Source: Paucibacter_B soli (GTDB lineage: Bacteria; Pseudomonadota; Gammaproteobacteria; Burkholderiales; Burkholderiaceae_C). From it: DNA of 64,000 nt. The notes under the pieces were generated by a model. That model made no database searches and had not been told where the DNA came from. It saw nothing but the letters and a program-made list of their open reading frames with translations. Made by a program: the position numbers and the translations under genes. This document shows positions 17,813 through 28,687 of the stretch, in pieces. Position 1 is the stretch's first letter; each line of letters begins with the position of its first letter. The stretch is from positions 286,415-350,414 of the forward strand of contig NZ_JBBHJW010000006.1 in NCBI RefSeq assembly GCF_037482845.1. Reading direction: 5' to 3'.

Positions 17813-18226
17813 TCAATCAATCTGGGCCGACCAGCGGTCCCAGTCCGCCAGGGCGCGCCGGTCCTGCTTGGTGGGACGGCCCTGCACGATGCTGGCGGCC
17901 GGCTCGGGCGCCAGGCGGCGTGCCTCGGCGGCGCGTTCGCGCGCGGCGATGCTGTCCGGCGTTTCTTCATAGAGGGCCTGGGCCTGTGGCGCCGGGCCGC
18001 GGATGTGGCTGAGGCCGCGCACCAGCAGCTCGCGCTCGATGACGCCCTGGCGCAGGTGGATGCGGTCGCCCAGCCGGACCTCGCGCGAGGCCTTCGCGGA
18101 CTGGCCGTTGACGGTGACCCGGCCTTTCACGATTTCCTCCACCGCCAGGGCGCGGGTCTTGTAGAAGCGCGCGGCCCAGAGCCATTTGTCCAGGCGCAGG
18201 CCGCTCGCTGCAGCATCTTTCTTCAT
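17813..18226 (-). CDS. hslR: RNA-binding S4 domain protein, Hsp15-like
   Basis: A 137-residue small basic protein. The S4 RNA-binding domain is at residues 10-75 (LRLDKWLWAARFYKTRALAVEEI, then GRVTVNGQSAKASREVRLGD). The C-terminal tail (GRPTKQDRRALADW) is as in Hsp15, which rescues stalled 50S subunits still carrying peptidyl-tRNA after heat shock. ATG 18226 gives the family N-terminus; the open frame further upstream is antisense-like read-through. It sits just upstream of the grpE promoter, within a heat-shock neighbourhood. Confidence 0.88.
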   Translation of the reverse strand: MKKDAAASGLRLDKWLWAARFYKTRALAVEEIVKGRVTVNGQSAKASREVRLGDRIHLRQGVIERELLVRGLSHIRGPAPQAQALYEETPDSIAARERAAEARRLAPEPAASIVQGRPTKQDRRALADWDRWSAQID

Positions 18227-18269
18227 GGCGCGATTGTCGCCGATGCCGCGCTGTGCCCCGGTCACCACG

Positions 18270-19361
18270 TCAGCGCTGCGCTCCCTTGGCAAGCGCCAAT
18301 TCCTGCTGAGCCCGCAAGGCCGCGGCGTCGGCTGGCTGCGCGCTGGGCCAGCCCTGCAAATGGCGTTCTGCCAGGTCAGCCAGGGCATGCATGCCGGCCG
18401 GGCTGTCGTTGAGGCAGGGTATGTAGCTGAAGCGCTGGCCGCCCGCGTTCTTGAAGGCCTGTTGCGCCTCCTGGGCGATTTCTTCCAGCGTTTCAAGGCA
18501 GTCGGCGCTGAAACCTGGGCAGATCACGTCCACCGATTTCAGGCCTTGCCGAGCCAGCTGGATCAGGCTGGGTTCGGTATAGGGCTCCAGCCACTTGGCC
18601 TTGCCGAAGCGGCTTTGGAAGGTCACCAGGTACTGCTCCTTGCTTAGGCCCAGAGCCTCGGCCAGCAGGCGGCCGGTCTTCAGGCATTCGCAGTGATAGG
18701 GGTCGCCCAGGGCCAGGGTGCGGGCGGGCATGCCGTGAAAACTCATCAGCAGCTTGTCGCCGCGGCCCTCGCGCGTCCAATGGCTGCGTACCGATTCGGC
18801 CAGCGCGGCGATATAGCCGGGCTCGTCGTGGTAGCGATTGATGAAACGCAGCTCGGGCAGGTGCCGGGTCTTGAGTGCCCAGCGCGCCACATCGTCGACC
18901 ACGCTGGCGGTGGTGGCGGCGCAATACTGGGGATAGGCGGGCAGCACCAGCACGCGCGTCACGCCTTCGGCCCGCAGGGCGTCGAGCTGCGCGGCAATGG
19001 TGGGCCGGCCGTAGCGCATAGCGTACCGCACCGTGGTTTGGTGGCCGCGTTGGCCCAGATACCCCTGCAGCAGCTTGGCCTGCTTCTCGGTCCAGACCTT
19101 CAGCGGCGAACCATCTGATGTCCAGACACTGGCGTATTTGGCGGCCGACTTGGCCGGGCGTACGCGCAGGATGATGCCGTGCAGGATGGCCAGCCAGAGA
19201 AGGCGCGGAATCTCCACCACGCGCGGGTCGCCGAGAAACTGCGCCAGATAGCGGCGCAGGGCCGGCGCGGTGGCGGCATCGGGTGTTCCAAGATTGCAGA
19301 ACAGCACGCCGATCTTGGGCGCGCTGCCATGGGTATAGGCAGGTTCGGGCTTGAAGCTCAT
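18270..19361 (-). CDS. hemH: ferrochelatase
   Basis: A 363-residue enzyme inserting Fe2+ into protoporphyrin IX, the last step of heme synthesis. Motifs: GVLFCNLGTPD at the N-terminus, VLPAYPQYCAATTASVVDD, the catalytic-His region LLMSFHGMPART, and the C-terminal VDVICPGFSADCLETLEEI. Length is normal. It starts 5 bp after the end of the cyclase-FHA gene and ends 43 bp before hslR, so it is probably in one transcript with them. Confidence 0.96.
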   Translation of the reverse strand: MSFKPEPAYTHGSAPKIGVLFCNLGTPDAATAPALRRYLAQFLGDPRVVEIPRLLWLAILHGIILRVRPAKSAAKYASVWTSDGSPLKVWTEKQAKLLQGYLGQRGHQTTVRYAMRYGRPTIAAQLDALRAEGVTRVLVLPAYPQYCAATTASVVDDVARWALKTRHLPELRFINRYHDEPGYIAALAESVRSHWTREGRGDKLLMSFHGMPARTLALGDPYHCECLKTGRLLAEALGLSKEQYLVTFQSRFGKAKWLEPYTEPSLIQLARQGLKSVDVICPGFSADCLETLEEIAQEAQQAFKNAGGQRFSYIPCLNDSPAGMHALADLAERHLQGWPSAQPADAAALRAQQELALAKGAQR

Positions 19362-19366
19362 CGGAA

Positions 19367-20332
19367 TCAGCCCCTCAGCCGCGATTGGCCAAGAGGCAGG
19401 GGTTCTGTGTCGGCGAAGTGCAGCACCTCGAAGCGCACCGTCGGCGAGGTGGCATCCAGCGGTGCGCTGCCCAGGCCGATCACGCCACTGCCATGCAGGG
19501 TGCAGGAGCCGCGCCGCAGGCTGACGATTTCGTCATCGTTGCCAAAGCGCACAAAGGTGCCGTTGTAGCTCAGGTCGGTGAGCGAGAAGCTGCCGCCATG
19601 CCAGTCGATGCGGGCATGGGAGCGCGAGACCCGGCCGTCGGTGATGCAGTAGGTGGCCTGGGTGCTGCGGCCCAGCACGATGGGCATGCTGTCGATGTCG
19701 AAGACCCGGTCCAGGTCCAGCCAGACCAGGCGTATGCCATCCGGCTCCATCGAATGCACCACCTCGCCGAACTGGGTGGCGGCGGCGTCGCCGGAGGGGG
19801 CGCCGTCCAGCACGTAGACATGCACCGGCTCGGCGCGGCCGCGCACCGCGATGCGATCCAGGCTGCGAAAGCGCGACTTGGTGTTGCTTGCCAGGCCCTG
19901 CAGCACTTCGGCGGTGATGAGGATTTCGTTGTCGCCCGCATGGTCCAGCAAGCGCGCGGCCACATTGACGGCGTCGCCGAAGCAGTCGCCGCCCATCTCG
20001 ACCACCTCGCCGCGGGCCAGTGCCACCTGCAAGCGCAGCGCACGTAGCCCCGGCGAGGCGCCATGCTGGCGGCCGCGCGACACCACCTTTTTCAGCAGCT
20101 CATGCATCTGGACGGCGGACTTGACGCCATCGCGGGGGGTGTCGAACACCGCCATCAGGCCGTCGCCCAGGGTCTTCACCAGGCGGCCGCCGCAACCATC
20201 CACCGCCTGGCCGATCAGGCTCACCGTGTGCGTGACCACCGAGGTGGCCTCGGCATTGCCCAGGGTCTCGAACAAGCCGGTGCTGCCGCGCAGGTCGGCA
20301 AACAAGACGGTGCGATCCCGTATCTGGGTCAT
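19367..20332 (-). CDS. class III adenylate/guanylate cyclase fused to an FHA domain
   Basis: A 321-residue soluble protein. The cyclase domain (residues 5-180) has both metal-binding aspartates: LFADLRGSTGLFE and RLVKTLGDGLMAVFD, plus GDCFGDAVNVAARLLDHA. The FHA domain (about 215-295) contains PIVLGRST, GRVSRSHARIDW and LTDLSYNGTFVRFG, the classic phosphothreonine-binding loops. A cyclic nucleotide signal may thus be tied to Ser/Thr kinase activity; a kinase of that kind is encoded 18 kb away at 38016-40433. Whether the product is cAMP, cGMP or nothing cannot be read with certainty. Confidence 0.85.
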   Translation of the reverse strand: MTQIRDRTVLFADLRGSTGLFETLGNAEATSVVTHTVSLIGQAVDGCGGRLVKTLGDGLMAVFDTPRDGVKSAVQMHELLKKVVSRGRQHGASPGLRALRLQVALARGEVVEMGGDCFGDAVNVAARLLDHAGDNEILITAEVLQGLASNTKSRFRSLDRIAVRGRAEPVHVYVLDGAPSGDAAATQFGEVVHSMEPDGIRLVWLDLDRVFDIDSMPIVLGRSTQATYCITDGRVSRSHARIDWHGGSFSLTDLSYNGTFVRFGNDDEIVSLRRGSCTLHGSGVIGLGSAPLDATSPTVRFEVLHFADTEPLPLGQSRLRG

Positions 20333-20432
20333 GGGCGGGTACTGGGTCTGGCGACTGTGAACTAAGTCTCAGTGTAGCCCGGCATCCATGACGGTCATTG
20401 CAGCGAAAACGCGGAGAACTGCGCAGCAAATG

Positions 20433-20456
20433 AAAAGGCCGGCGCTGGGCCGGCCT
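20433..20456 (-). terminator. terminator of rpoD
   Basis: A perfect 8-bp stem AGGCCGGC/GCCGGCCT (20436-20443, 20449-20456) with a 5-nt loop is followed on the minus strand by TTTTC. It lies about 20 bp after the rpoD stop. Confidence 0.85.
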
Positions 20457-20477
20457 ACGTTGGGTAGCTCGCGCAGC

Positions 20478-22697
<2,220 letters not shown>

Positions 22698-23046
22698 GCA
22701 GTTCCTCGGATGGGGTATTTGGGCGGCGCAATGCAAGCGGCCACCTGAGAGCTCAGCGCGAAAACTCCGAGGAGTGATGCGGCGCGATCATGCCCAGGCG
22801 GCAAAAACATGGGCCTTGCAGCCAGGATAGATGCGGGCATCTGGCCAGGCCACAAGGCTTTGCGCGTGCAAGGCTAGCGTGAACGTTTGAGAACGCAGCC
22901 CTTTAGCGGATACAGGTGGCCTGATACCTCTATGTAGGTGCCCAGGGTCAGTGGGTGGCCGGGTCCGGAAGGTGCTGCCGTCACTCTTGACGCGCGAAAA
23001 CCCTTAATTATCCGCCAAGAATGCAGGCTCGTCAAAGAATTTGACG
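22698..23046 (-). other. 349-bp dnaG-rpoD gap holding the rpoD promoter and a long leader
   Basis: No credible gene is seen here. The part near dnaG carries the promoter at 23007-23035. From its expected start near 23000 the rpoD leader would be about 300 nt. I saw no T-rich terminator, tRNA or known riboswitch in it. Short open frames here lack ribosome sites and family features. Confidence 0.5.
23007..23035 (-). promoter_or_regulatory. sigma-70 promoter for rpoD
   Basis: Minus strand: TTGACG (23035-23030), a 17-bp spacer and GATAAT (23012-23007). This is the best housekeeping promoter seen in the window. It lies immediately after the dnaG stop, so rpoD can be transcribed independently of dnaG. 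Confidence 0.75.
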
Positions 23047-25002
23047 TCATGCCGTGCTCAGCTGACGGATCTGTTCGTGCAGTTCCTTCAGTCGTACCAG
23101 CGTGTCCGGGCCGACCGGCGCGCTGGCCAACCGGCTGGCCTCGCCCTTGAGCCGGTCCAGCCAGAGCTTGCGCAGCAGTTGCTGCAGATCCTCGAACTGC
23201 AGCTCCTCCGCTTCCATGGCATCGAGTCGACCGCCGCAGGCGCGGCGTGCGGCGTCCAGTTGCCCCTCCTCGGCCAGGCTGACCTGCAGCACGGACCAGG
23301 CGCAGGCGCCATGGTTGACCAGGAAGCGCTCCAGCCATGCGACCAACTCGCCATGCGCGCCGGGCAGTTCGTGCAGCAGCTGGTGGTCCTGGTCGCTCAG
23401 GCGTTCCCACCAGGCGCTGTGCAGCAGCAGCATGCGCAGCGCATGGTCCATGGGCGCGGCCGGCTGGTGGCGCGGTGTGCCCAGCGTCGGGTCGTCAGCC
23501 TGGCCGCGGCGCTTCCAGTCCTTGTTCCAGTCCTTCTTCCAGGGCTTGCGTTCGCCGCCGGCCTGTTCGGGGCGTCGGCGTGGTGCGGCGGGCACGCTTG
23601 CCTCAGATGCATAGAACTCCGGCGGCGGAGCCCAGCCATCGTCGGGCGGATAGGCTTGCTCATGCGCCTGGCTGGCTGCACGCGCAGCTTGTTGCATGAC
23701 TCGGGCCTGCCACAGGTCCATCAACTCCTGATCGGGCAGTTGGGCACGCCGTGCCAGATCGCCCAGCAGTTGACGGCGCAGCAGCCCCTGCGGCAGCGCC
23801 TCCCACAGGGGCTTGGCCTGGGCCAGCATGCGTGCGCGGCCCTCGGCGCTACCCAGGTCCAAGCCCTCGGAGCAGGAGTCCAGCAACTGGCGCGAGAGCG
23901 GGATCGCCTCGGCCACGCAGCGCTCGAAGGCCTCGGCGCCGAGTTCGCGCACATAGGAGTCGGGGTCATGCTCGCTGGGCAGGAACAGGAACTTGACGCT
24001 GCGCACGTCGCTGGCATGGGGCAGGGCGGCCTCCAGCGCGCGGCCGGCGGCGCGCCGGCCGGCGGCGTCGCCGTCGAAGCTGAACACCACCGATTCGGTG
24101 AAACGGAACAGCTTTTGCACATGCTCGGCGGTGCAGGCCGTGCCCAGCGTGGCCACGGCATTGTTGAAGCCATGCTGGGCCAGCGCCACCACGTCCATAT
24201 AGCCTTCCACCACCAGCGCATACCCGCGTTGGCGCAGGCCTTGGCGGCCCTCGTACAGGCCGTAGAGCTCGCGCCCCTTGCTGAACACCGGAGTCTCGGG
24301 CGAGTTGAGGTATTTGGGCTCGCCCTTGTCGAGCACGCGGCCGCCGAATCCGATCACCTCGCCCTGCACATTGCGGATCGGGAACATGATGCGGTCGCGG
24401 AAGCGGTCGTAGCGCTTTTGCTCCTCGCCCTCGTCGCCGGAGCTGATGACCATGCCCGACTCGGCCAGCAGCGGGTCGTCGTAGGCCGGGAAGGCGCTTG
24501 CCAGCGCACGCCAGCCCTCGGGCGCATAGCCCAGGCCGAACTGGGCCGCGATCTGGCCGGTGAGGCCGCGCTGCTTCAGGTAACCGATGGCGCGCAGGCT
24601 TTTCTTCAGCTGCGCACGGTAATGCTCGCCGGCCCTGGCGAGCACGTCGGTCAGGCTGGCCTGGCGCTGTTTCTGCGCCTGCGCGCGTTCGCGCTCCTCG
24701 GCGCTGCGCTCGTCCTGCGGCACCTGCATGCCGGTCTGCTGGGCCAGATCCTCGACCGCCTCGACAAAGCCGGCGCCGGTGTGCTCCATCAGGAAGCCGA
24801 TCGCATTGCCATGCACGCCGCAGCCGAAGCAGTGGTAGGTCTGGCGCGTCGGGCTGACGATGAAGCTGGGCGATTTCTCGCCATGGAAAGGGCACAGGCC
24901 CTTGTGGTTGATGCCCGCCTTCTTGAGCTCGACATGGCGGCCGACGACCTCGACGATGTCGACGCGGGAAAGCAGGTCCTGAATAAAGCCGGGTGGGATC
25001 AC
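23047..25002 (-). CDS. dnaG: DNA primase
   Basis: A 651-residue primase. The N-terminal zinc domain begins IPPGFIQDLLSRVDIVEVV with KGLCPFHGEKSPSF and TYHCFGCGVHGNAIGF (CxxH...CxxC). The TOPRIM core has VVEGYMDVVALAQHG and VVFSFDGDAAGRRAA. A Pro/Arg-rich linker (about 440-510) leads to the DnaB-interacting C-terminal helices. It begins 9 bp after the end of the GGDEF-EAL gene. The usual upstream neighbour rpsU is not here. Confidence 0.97.
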   Translation of the reverse strand: MIPPGFIQDLLSRVDIVEVVGRHVELKKAGINHKGLCPFHGEKSPSFIVSPTRQTYHCFGCGVHGNAIGFLMEHTGAGFVEAVEDLAQQTGMQVPQDERSAEERERAQAQKQRQASLTDVLARAGEHYRAQLKKSLRAIGYLKQRGLTGQIAAQFGLGYAPEGWRALASAFPAYDDPLLAESGMVISSGDEGEEQKRYDRFRDRIMFPIRNVQGEVIGFGGRVLDKGEPKYLNSPETPVFSKGRELYGLYEGRQGLRQRGYALVVEGYMDVVALAQHGFNNAVATLGTACTAEHVQKLFRFTESVVFSFDGDAAGRRAAGRALEAALPHASDVRSVKFLFLPSEHDPDSYVRELGAEAFERCVAEAIPLSRQLLDSCSEGLDLGSAEGRARMLAQAKPLWEALPQGLLRRQLLGDLARRAQLPDQELMDLWQARVMQQAARAASQAHEQAYPPDDGWAPPPEFYASEASVPAAPRRRPEQAGGERKPWKKDWNKDWKRRGQADDPTLGTPRHQPAAPMDHALRMLLLHSAWWERLSDQDHQLLHELPGAHGELVAWLERFLVNHGACAWSVLQVSLAEEGQLDAARRACGGRLDAMEAEELQFEDLQQLLRKLWLDRLKGEASRLASAPVGPDTLVRLKELHEQIRQLSTA

Positions 25003-25011
25003 CGGCCGAGT

Positions 25012-28000
25012 CTAAGCGAAGCCGATTTTCGTCGCGCCGGTGGCGACGCGCCGTCCGCCAAAGCTGGGTGCCTGCTCGAAGGCGGCCACCCACTCGGGCA
25101 CGCGCTCGGCCGGCATGGCATGGGCGATGCCGCTGCCCTGGCCCAGTTCGCAGCCGGCCACCAGCAAGGCGCGTGCATGGGCGTCGGATTCCACACCCTC
25201 GGCCACCACGCTGCAACCAAAGGTCTTGGCCAGGCCGATCACGCCCTCCACCAGGGCCTGGTCATGCGGATCGATCAACATGTTCTGCACGAAGGAGCGG
25301 TCGATCTTGAGCGCGTCCACGGGCAGGCGCTTCAGGTAGGTGAGGGTGGAATAGCCGGTGCCGAAGTCGTCCAGCGCGAAGCTCACGCCCAGTGCCTTGC
25401 AGTCCTGGATCAGGCGATGCGTGGCGTCGACATCGGCCAGCGCTGCCGATTCCAGCACCTCCAGCATCAGATGGCTGGCAATCGGTTCCGGGTGGCGGGC
25501 CAGCAACTCCTTCAGGCGCTGGGTGAAATCCAAGGTCTGCAAGTGGCGCGCCGTGACGTTCACGCTGACGCGCAACTGCAGGCCCTGCGCAAGCCATTGC
25601 GCCGACTGCCGCATCGCCTGCTCCAGTACCCAGTCACCGATCTGCACGCCCAGGCCGGTGCGCTCTACCAGGGGCAGGAACAGGCCAGGCATCAGCAGAC
25701 CGCGCTCGGGATGCTGCCAGCGCAGCAGGGCTTCGAAGCCCAGCACGCGGCCACGCCTCATGTCCACCTTGGGCTGGTAGTGCAACTGCAGTTCACCGCC
25801 GTCCAGCGCCTCCTGCATGCGGCCCAGGGCGATGCCATCGGCATGCTTGCGCAGGCGCTTCTCGGTGTCGAAGAACTCGCAGGCATTGCGGCCGGCGCGT
25901 TTCACTCGATAAAGCGCGTGGCCGGCGTGGCGCATCAAGGTCTCGGCGCTGGAACGGTCCAGCGGGAACAGGCTGGCGCCCAGGCTGGCGGTGAGTGTCA
26001 GCGGCGCGCTGTGCTCGTCCAGGTAGATGGGCAGGCGCAGCACGTTCAGCATGCGCTCGGTGGCCAGGCGGGCTTCGGCCAGGCTGTCGCAGCGCAGCAG
26101 CAGGGCGAACTCGTCGCCGCCGATGCGCGCCAGCTGGTCCGACCATTGCTCAGCGCTACGCAGCGCGCCGTGCAAGGCCTGCGACAGCGCGCGCAGCGCC
26201 GCGTTTGCGCGCGCCTCGCCCTCGGCTTCGGCCAACTGGGCAAAGTTGTCCAGGTCGAGGTGGCAGACGCACAGCATGAAGCCCTGCTGCTCGCTGGCGG
26301 GCAGCGCCAGCTCAAGCCGGCGCAGGAACTCGCTGCGATTCGGCAGCCCGGTCAACTCGTCGAATTGGCGCTGCCGCTCCAGCAAGGCCTGGCGCCTCAG
26401 CTGCTCGGTCATGTCGCTGACGGCAATGACCTGGAAGCGCGCCGGACCCTCGGGTTCGGGCATGGTCGAGACGGTCAGCTGCAGCTCGCAGCTGCTGCCG
26501 TCGTGGCGCGTGCAGCTCACCAGGCCTTGCCAATGCCCCTGTGTCTGCAGGGCCTGTTGCAGCTGTTCGGCGCTGTGCCCGGACCGGCGCAGGTACTCGA
26601 TCAGCAGCGGCCTTGCCTGCTGGCCCAGCAAGGCCTCGCGTGCCTGGGCCATGATGCGGCAATAGCTGGGATTGGCGTCCAGCACCACGCCATCGGTGTC
26701 GGTGATGAGCAGGCCCTCGTGCAAATGCTGGAACAGGCTGACGCTCATGCGCTCGCGCTCCTCGGCGGTGCGCTTCCAGGTCACATCGTCCAAGGTGCCC
26801 ACCAAGCGCTGCGCGAGGCCACGGGCGTCGCGTTCCTCGACATGCATGCGCAACTCGAACCAGCGCCAGTCGCCGCCCTCGCGGCGCAGCCTCAGCGTCT
26901 CGCTGATATGGGCAGGCCCATGGGGCGCGAGCAGCTCCGTGATCAGGGGCTGTAGTCGCAGCCGGTCCATCGCATGCACGGCCTCCAGCCAGGCCGTCGG
27001 CTCGGCAGCGGGCGGCGGCGCGGGCGTGCCCACAAAGCCTTGCCAGGCCGGCGAGGCGCGAAGCTCGCCTGTGACCAGGTCCCAACTGGCGATGCCCATG
27101 CCGGCGGCCTCCAGCGCATGGCGCCAGCGCGCATGCTCCTGGTGCAACTCGCCGAGCACCGCATTGGCCAGCAGGGGGACGGCCGCAGCGCTTGCCGAGT
27201 AGGCCCATAGCGTGGCCAGTCGTTCTGGCAGCGGGATGGCGGCAAACGGACCCAACTCGACGCCGGTGCTCAACGCGGCCAGCAGGGTCAGTAGCGCGGC
27301 GGTCGCCGAGGCCAGGGTCAGGCCATCCCGCAGTGTCAGCCAGCTGAGCAGCAGATGCGGCGCAAACAGCCAGGGGCTCAGCACCGAGGCACTCTGCCCG
27401 CCCAGGCCGAACACCAGCGCCGCGCTGCCCAGGGTGGCGAATGCCAGCAAGCCGCTGGCAAGCCAGGCGGTGCGCCTGGCCTGCGTGCCTGGCTCGTTGC
27501 CTGGCCGCGCTTGCAGGTTGGGCAGTACCAGCAGGGGCACGCCCAGGCTCAGCACGCCGAGCGCATCGCCGCCCCACCAAGAGAGCAGGGCGCGTGGCAA
27601 TTCTGCGGGCACGATGTGGCCGAAGGCTAGCAGGATCAAGGCACCTGCGAGTGCGCTGACGCCCGGCCCCAGCACGACGCCCAGCAGCACAAAGCTGGCG
27701 AGATCGCGGCGGCGCGCCATGTCGGGCCTGAAATGGAGGCGCCGCAGGCCCCAGACCGCGAGTGTGGGTCCGGTGAGGTTGGCCGCCGCGAGACAGCATG
27801 CCAGCACGGGCGATGCACCCTGCAAGACGGCGATGGCCGCCACCCCGGTCAGCACCCCGATGGCGGCCGGCCAATGCCAGCGCAGCAGACTGGCCAGCGC
27901 CAGGCCGGCCGGCGGCCAGAACAGGCTCACAAAGGCACCAAGCGCGGGCGTGAGCAGGCCCAGCCAGGCGCAAGCCATGCTGGCCACGCCCACCAGGGCG

Positions 28001-28026
28001 ATACGCGTCAATGGCGATTTATCCAA
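25012..28026 (-). CDS. MASE1-PAS-GGDEF-EAL cyclic di-GMP signalling protein
   Basis: A 1004-residue membrane protein. About eight hydrophobic helices (1-300) with FWPPAGLALASLLRW resemble a MASE1 sensor. Two PAS-like domains follow (about 310-560). GGDEF has DELTGLPNRSEFLRRL and intact RIGGDEFALL, with no RxxD inhibitory site just before it. EAL is intact: FEALLRWQHP, SVNVTARHL, FALDDFGTGYSTLTYLK, KIDRSFV and VVAEGVE. It could make or degrade c-di-GMP; the intact EAL favours a phosphodiesterase or bifunctional enzyme. The start is a TTG at 28026. It sits directly upstream of dnaG. Confidence 0.85.
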   Translation of the reverse strand: MDKSPLTRIALVGVASMACAWLGLLTPALGAFVSLFWPPAGLALASLLRWHWPAAIGVLTGVAAIAVLQGASPVLACCLAAANLTGPTLAVWGLRRLHFRPDMARRRDLASFVLLGVVLGPGVSALAGALILLAFGHIVPAELPRALLSWWGGDALGVLSLGVPLLVLPNLQARPGNEPGTQARRTAWLASGLLAFATLGSAALVFGLGGQSASVLSPWLFAPHLLLSWLTLRDGLTLASATAALLTLLAALSTGVELGPFAAIPLPERLATLWAYSASAAAVPLLANAVLGELHQEHARWRHALEAAGMGIASWDLVTGELRASPAWQGFVGTPAPPPAAEPTAWLEAVHAMDRLRLQPLITELLAPHGPAHISETLRLRREGGDWRWFELRMHVEERDARGLAQRLVGTLDDVTWKRTAEERERMSVSLFQHLHEGLLITDTDGVVLDANPSYCRIMAQAREALLGQQARPLLIEYLRRSGHSAEQLQQALQTQGHWQGLVSCTRHDGSSCELQLTVSTMPEPEGPARFQVIAVSDMTEQLRRQALLERQRQFDELTGLPNRSEFLRRLELALPASEQQGFMLCVCHLDLDNFAQLAEAEGEARANAALRALSQALHGALRSAEQWSDQLARIGGDEFALLLRCDSLAEARLATERMLNVLRLPIYLDEHSAPLTLTASLGASLFPLDRSSAETLMRHAGHALYRVKRAGRNACEFFDTEKRLRKHADGIALGRMQEALDGGELQLHYQPKVDMRRGRVLGFEALLRWQHPERGLLMPGLFLPLVERTGLGVQIGDWVLEQAMRQSAQWLAQGLQLRVSVNVTARHLQTLDFTQRLKELLARHPEPIASHLMLEVLESAALADVDATHRLIQDCKALGVSFALDDFGTGYSTLTYLKRLPVDALKIDRSFVQNMLIDPHDQALVEGVIGLAKTFGCSVVAEGVESDAHARALLVAGCELGQGSGIAHAMPAERVPEWVAAFEQAPSFGGRRVATGATKIGFA

Positions 28027-28152
28027 GTGGCGGCCCTGGTTGGATTTATCTGAAAAGCCGGGGCGCCGATGCTAGCAGGGCGGCCTTGTGCCAGCGCACC
28101 CTGCGAATAGGTGGTGGTGGTTTCCCCTTGTTGAATATCGCTCCGCGCAAAG

Positions 28153-28176
28153 AAAAAGCCACCCCGCGGGGTGGCT
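28153..28176 (-). terminator. terminator of the H-NS gene
   Basis: A perfect palindromic stem AGCCACCCC/GGGGTGGCT (28157-28176) is followed on the minus strand by TTTTTC. It lies about 50 bp after the H-NS stop. Confidence 0.88.
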
Positions 28177-28225
28177 CCATATGCAAGCGCTGCAGCGCAG
28201 CGGCCGCGGCCGCCCGCGCGGAATG

Positions 28226-28522
28226 TCAGACGTGGAAATCGTCCAATTTGGCACCGGCGCCAATTGCAGCCTTCAGCCATTTGGGTTGCAGGCCGCGTCC
28301 GCTCCAGGTTTCGCCGGTCGCCTGGTTGCGATATTTCACCGCCACCTTGGAGGTCTTGACCGCCTTGGGTACCTTGGCACTCAGATCGGCCACGCTCAGT
28401 CCATACTCGGACATCAAGGAACGCACCTTGGCGATCGCATCGGAACGCTCGCGGTCCTTGGTTTCGGCAATTTGTTGATCAAGCGCGGCCCTCTGGGCCA
28501 GGAGGTCTTTCAGCGATGCCAT
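28226..28522 (-). CDS. H-NS family nucleoid-associated protein
   Basis: A 98-residue H-NS of the short Burkholderiales type. An N-terminal coiled-coil dimerisation helix (ASLKDLLAQRAALDQQIAETKDRERSD) leads to a C-terminal DNA-binding domain, KYRNQATGETWSGRGLQPKWL. This is the conserved YR-GxTWSGRG-PxWL loop that reads AT-rich minor grooves. ATG 28522 follows a CGAGGA ribosome site; an upstream ATG at 28600 would start inside the promoter region. The promoter is bracketed by two identical 14-mers and the gene is followed by a strong terminator, so it is a single-gene unit. Confidence 0.9.
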   Translation of the reverse strand: MASLKDLLAQRAALDQQIAETKDRERSDAIAKVRSLMSEYGLSVADLSAKVPKAVKTSKVAVKYRNQATGETWSGRGLQPKWLKAAIGAGAKLDDFHV

Positions 28523-28578
28523 CTTTGCAAATCCTCGCAAGGTTTCTTTCGTCGTCCCCGCCCGGTACGGCAAATATT

Positions 28579-28641
28579 GGGGGGCGCTGAAACCGAACAA
28601 TAATGGATTTTCAGATCTTGTGAAATAGGGGGGCGCTGAAA
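28579..28641 (-). promoter_or_regulatory. H-NS promoter bracketed by 14-bp direct repeats
   Basis: Minus strand: TTTCAGCGCCCCCC (28641-28628), then -35 TTCACA (28624-28619), a 16-bp spacer, -10 TATTGT (28602-28597), then the same 14-mer again (28592-28579). The repeats sit just upstream of the -35 and over the expected transcription start, the classic layout of an operator pair. Confidence 0.6.
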
Positions 28642-28687
28642 GTGGGTGATATTCACGACACCCATTCCGGTGGGGCGCGCGCCGTAC

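Noticed and set aside
22874..23410. Open frame in the dnaG-rpoD gap as a possible gene
   Set aside because: Most of it is antisense-frame dnaG; the remaining end lacks a ribosome site and family similarity.
23041..26955. Open frame of about 1300 codons antisense to dnaG and the GGDEF-EAL gene
   Set aside because: It mirrors two clear genes on the other strand and has repetitive composition; a by-product of high GC at third positions.
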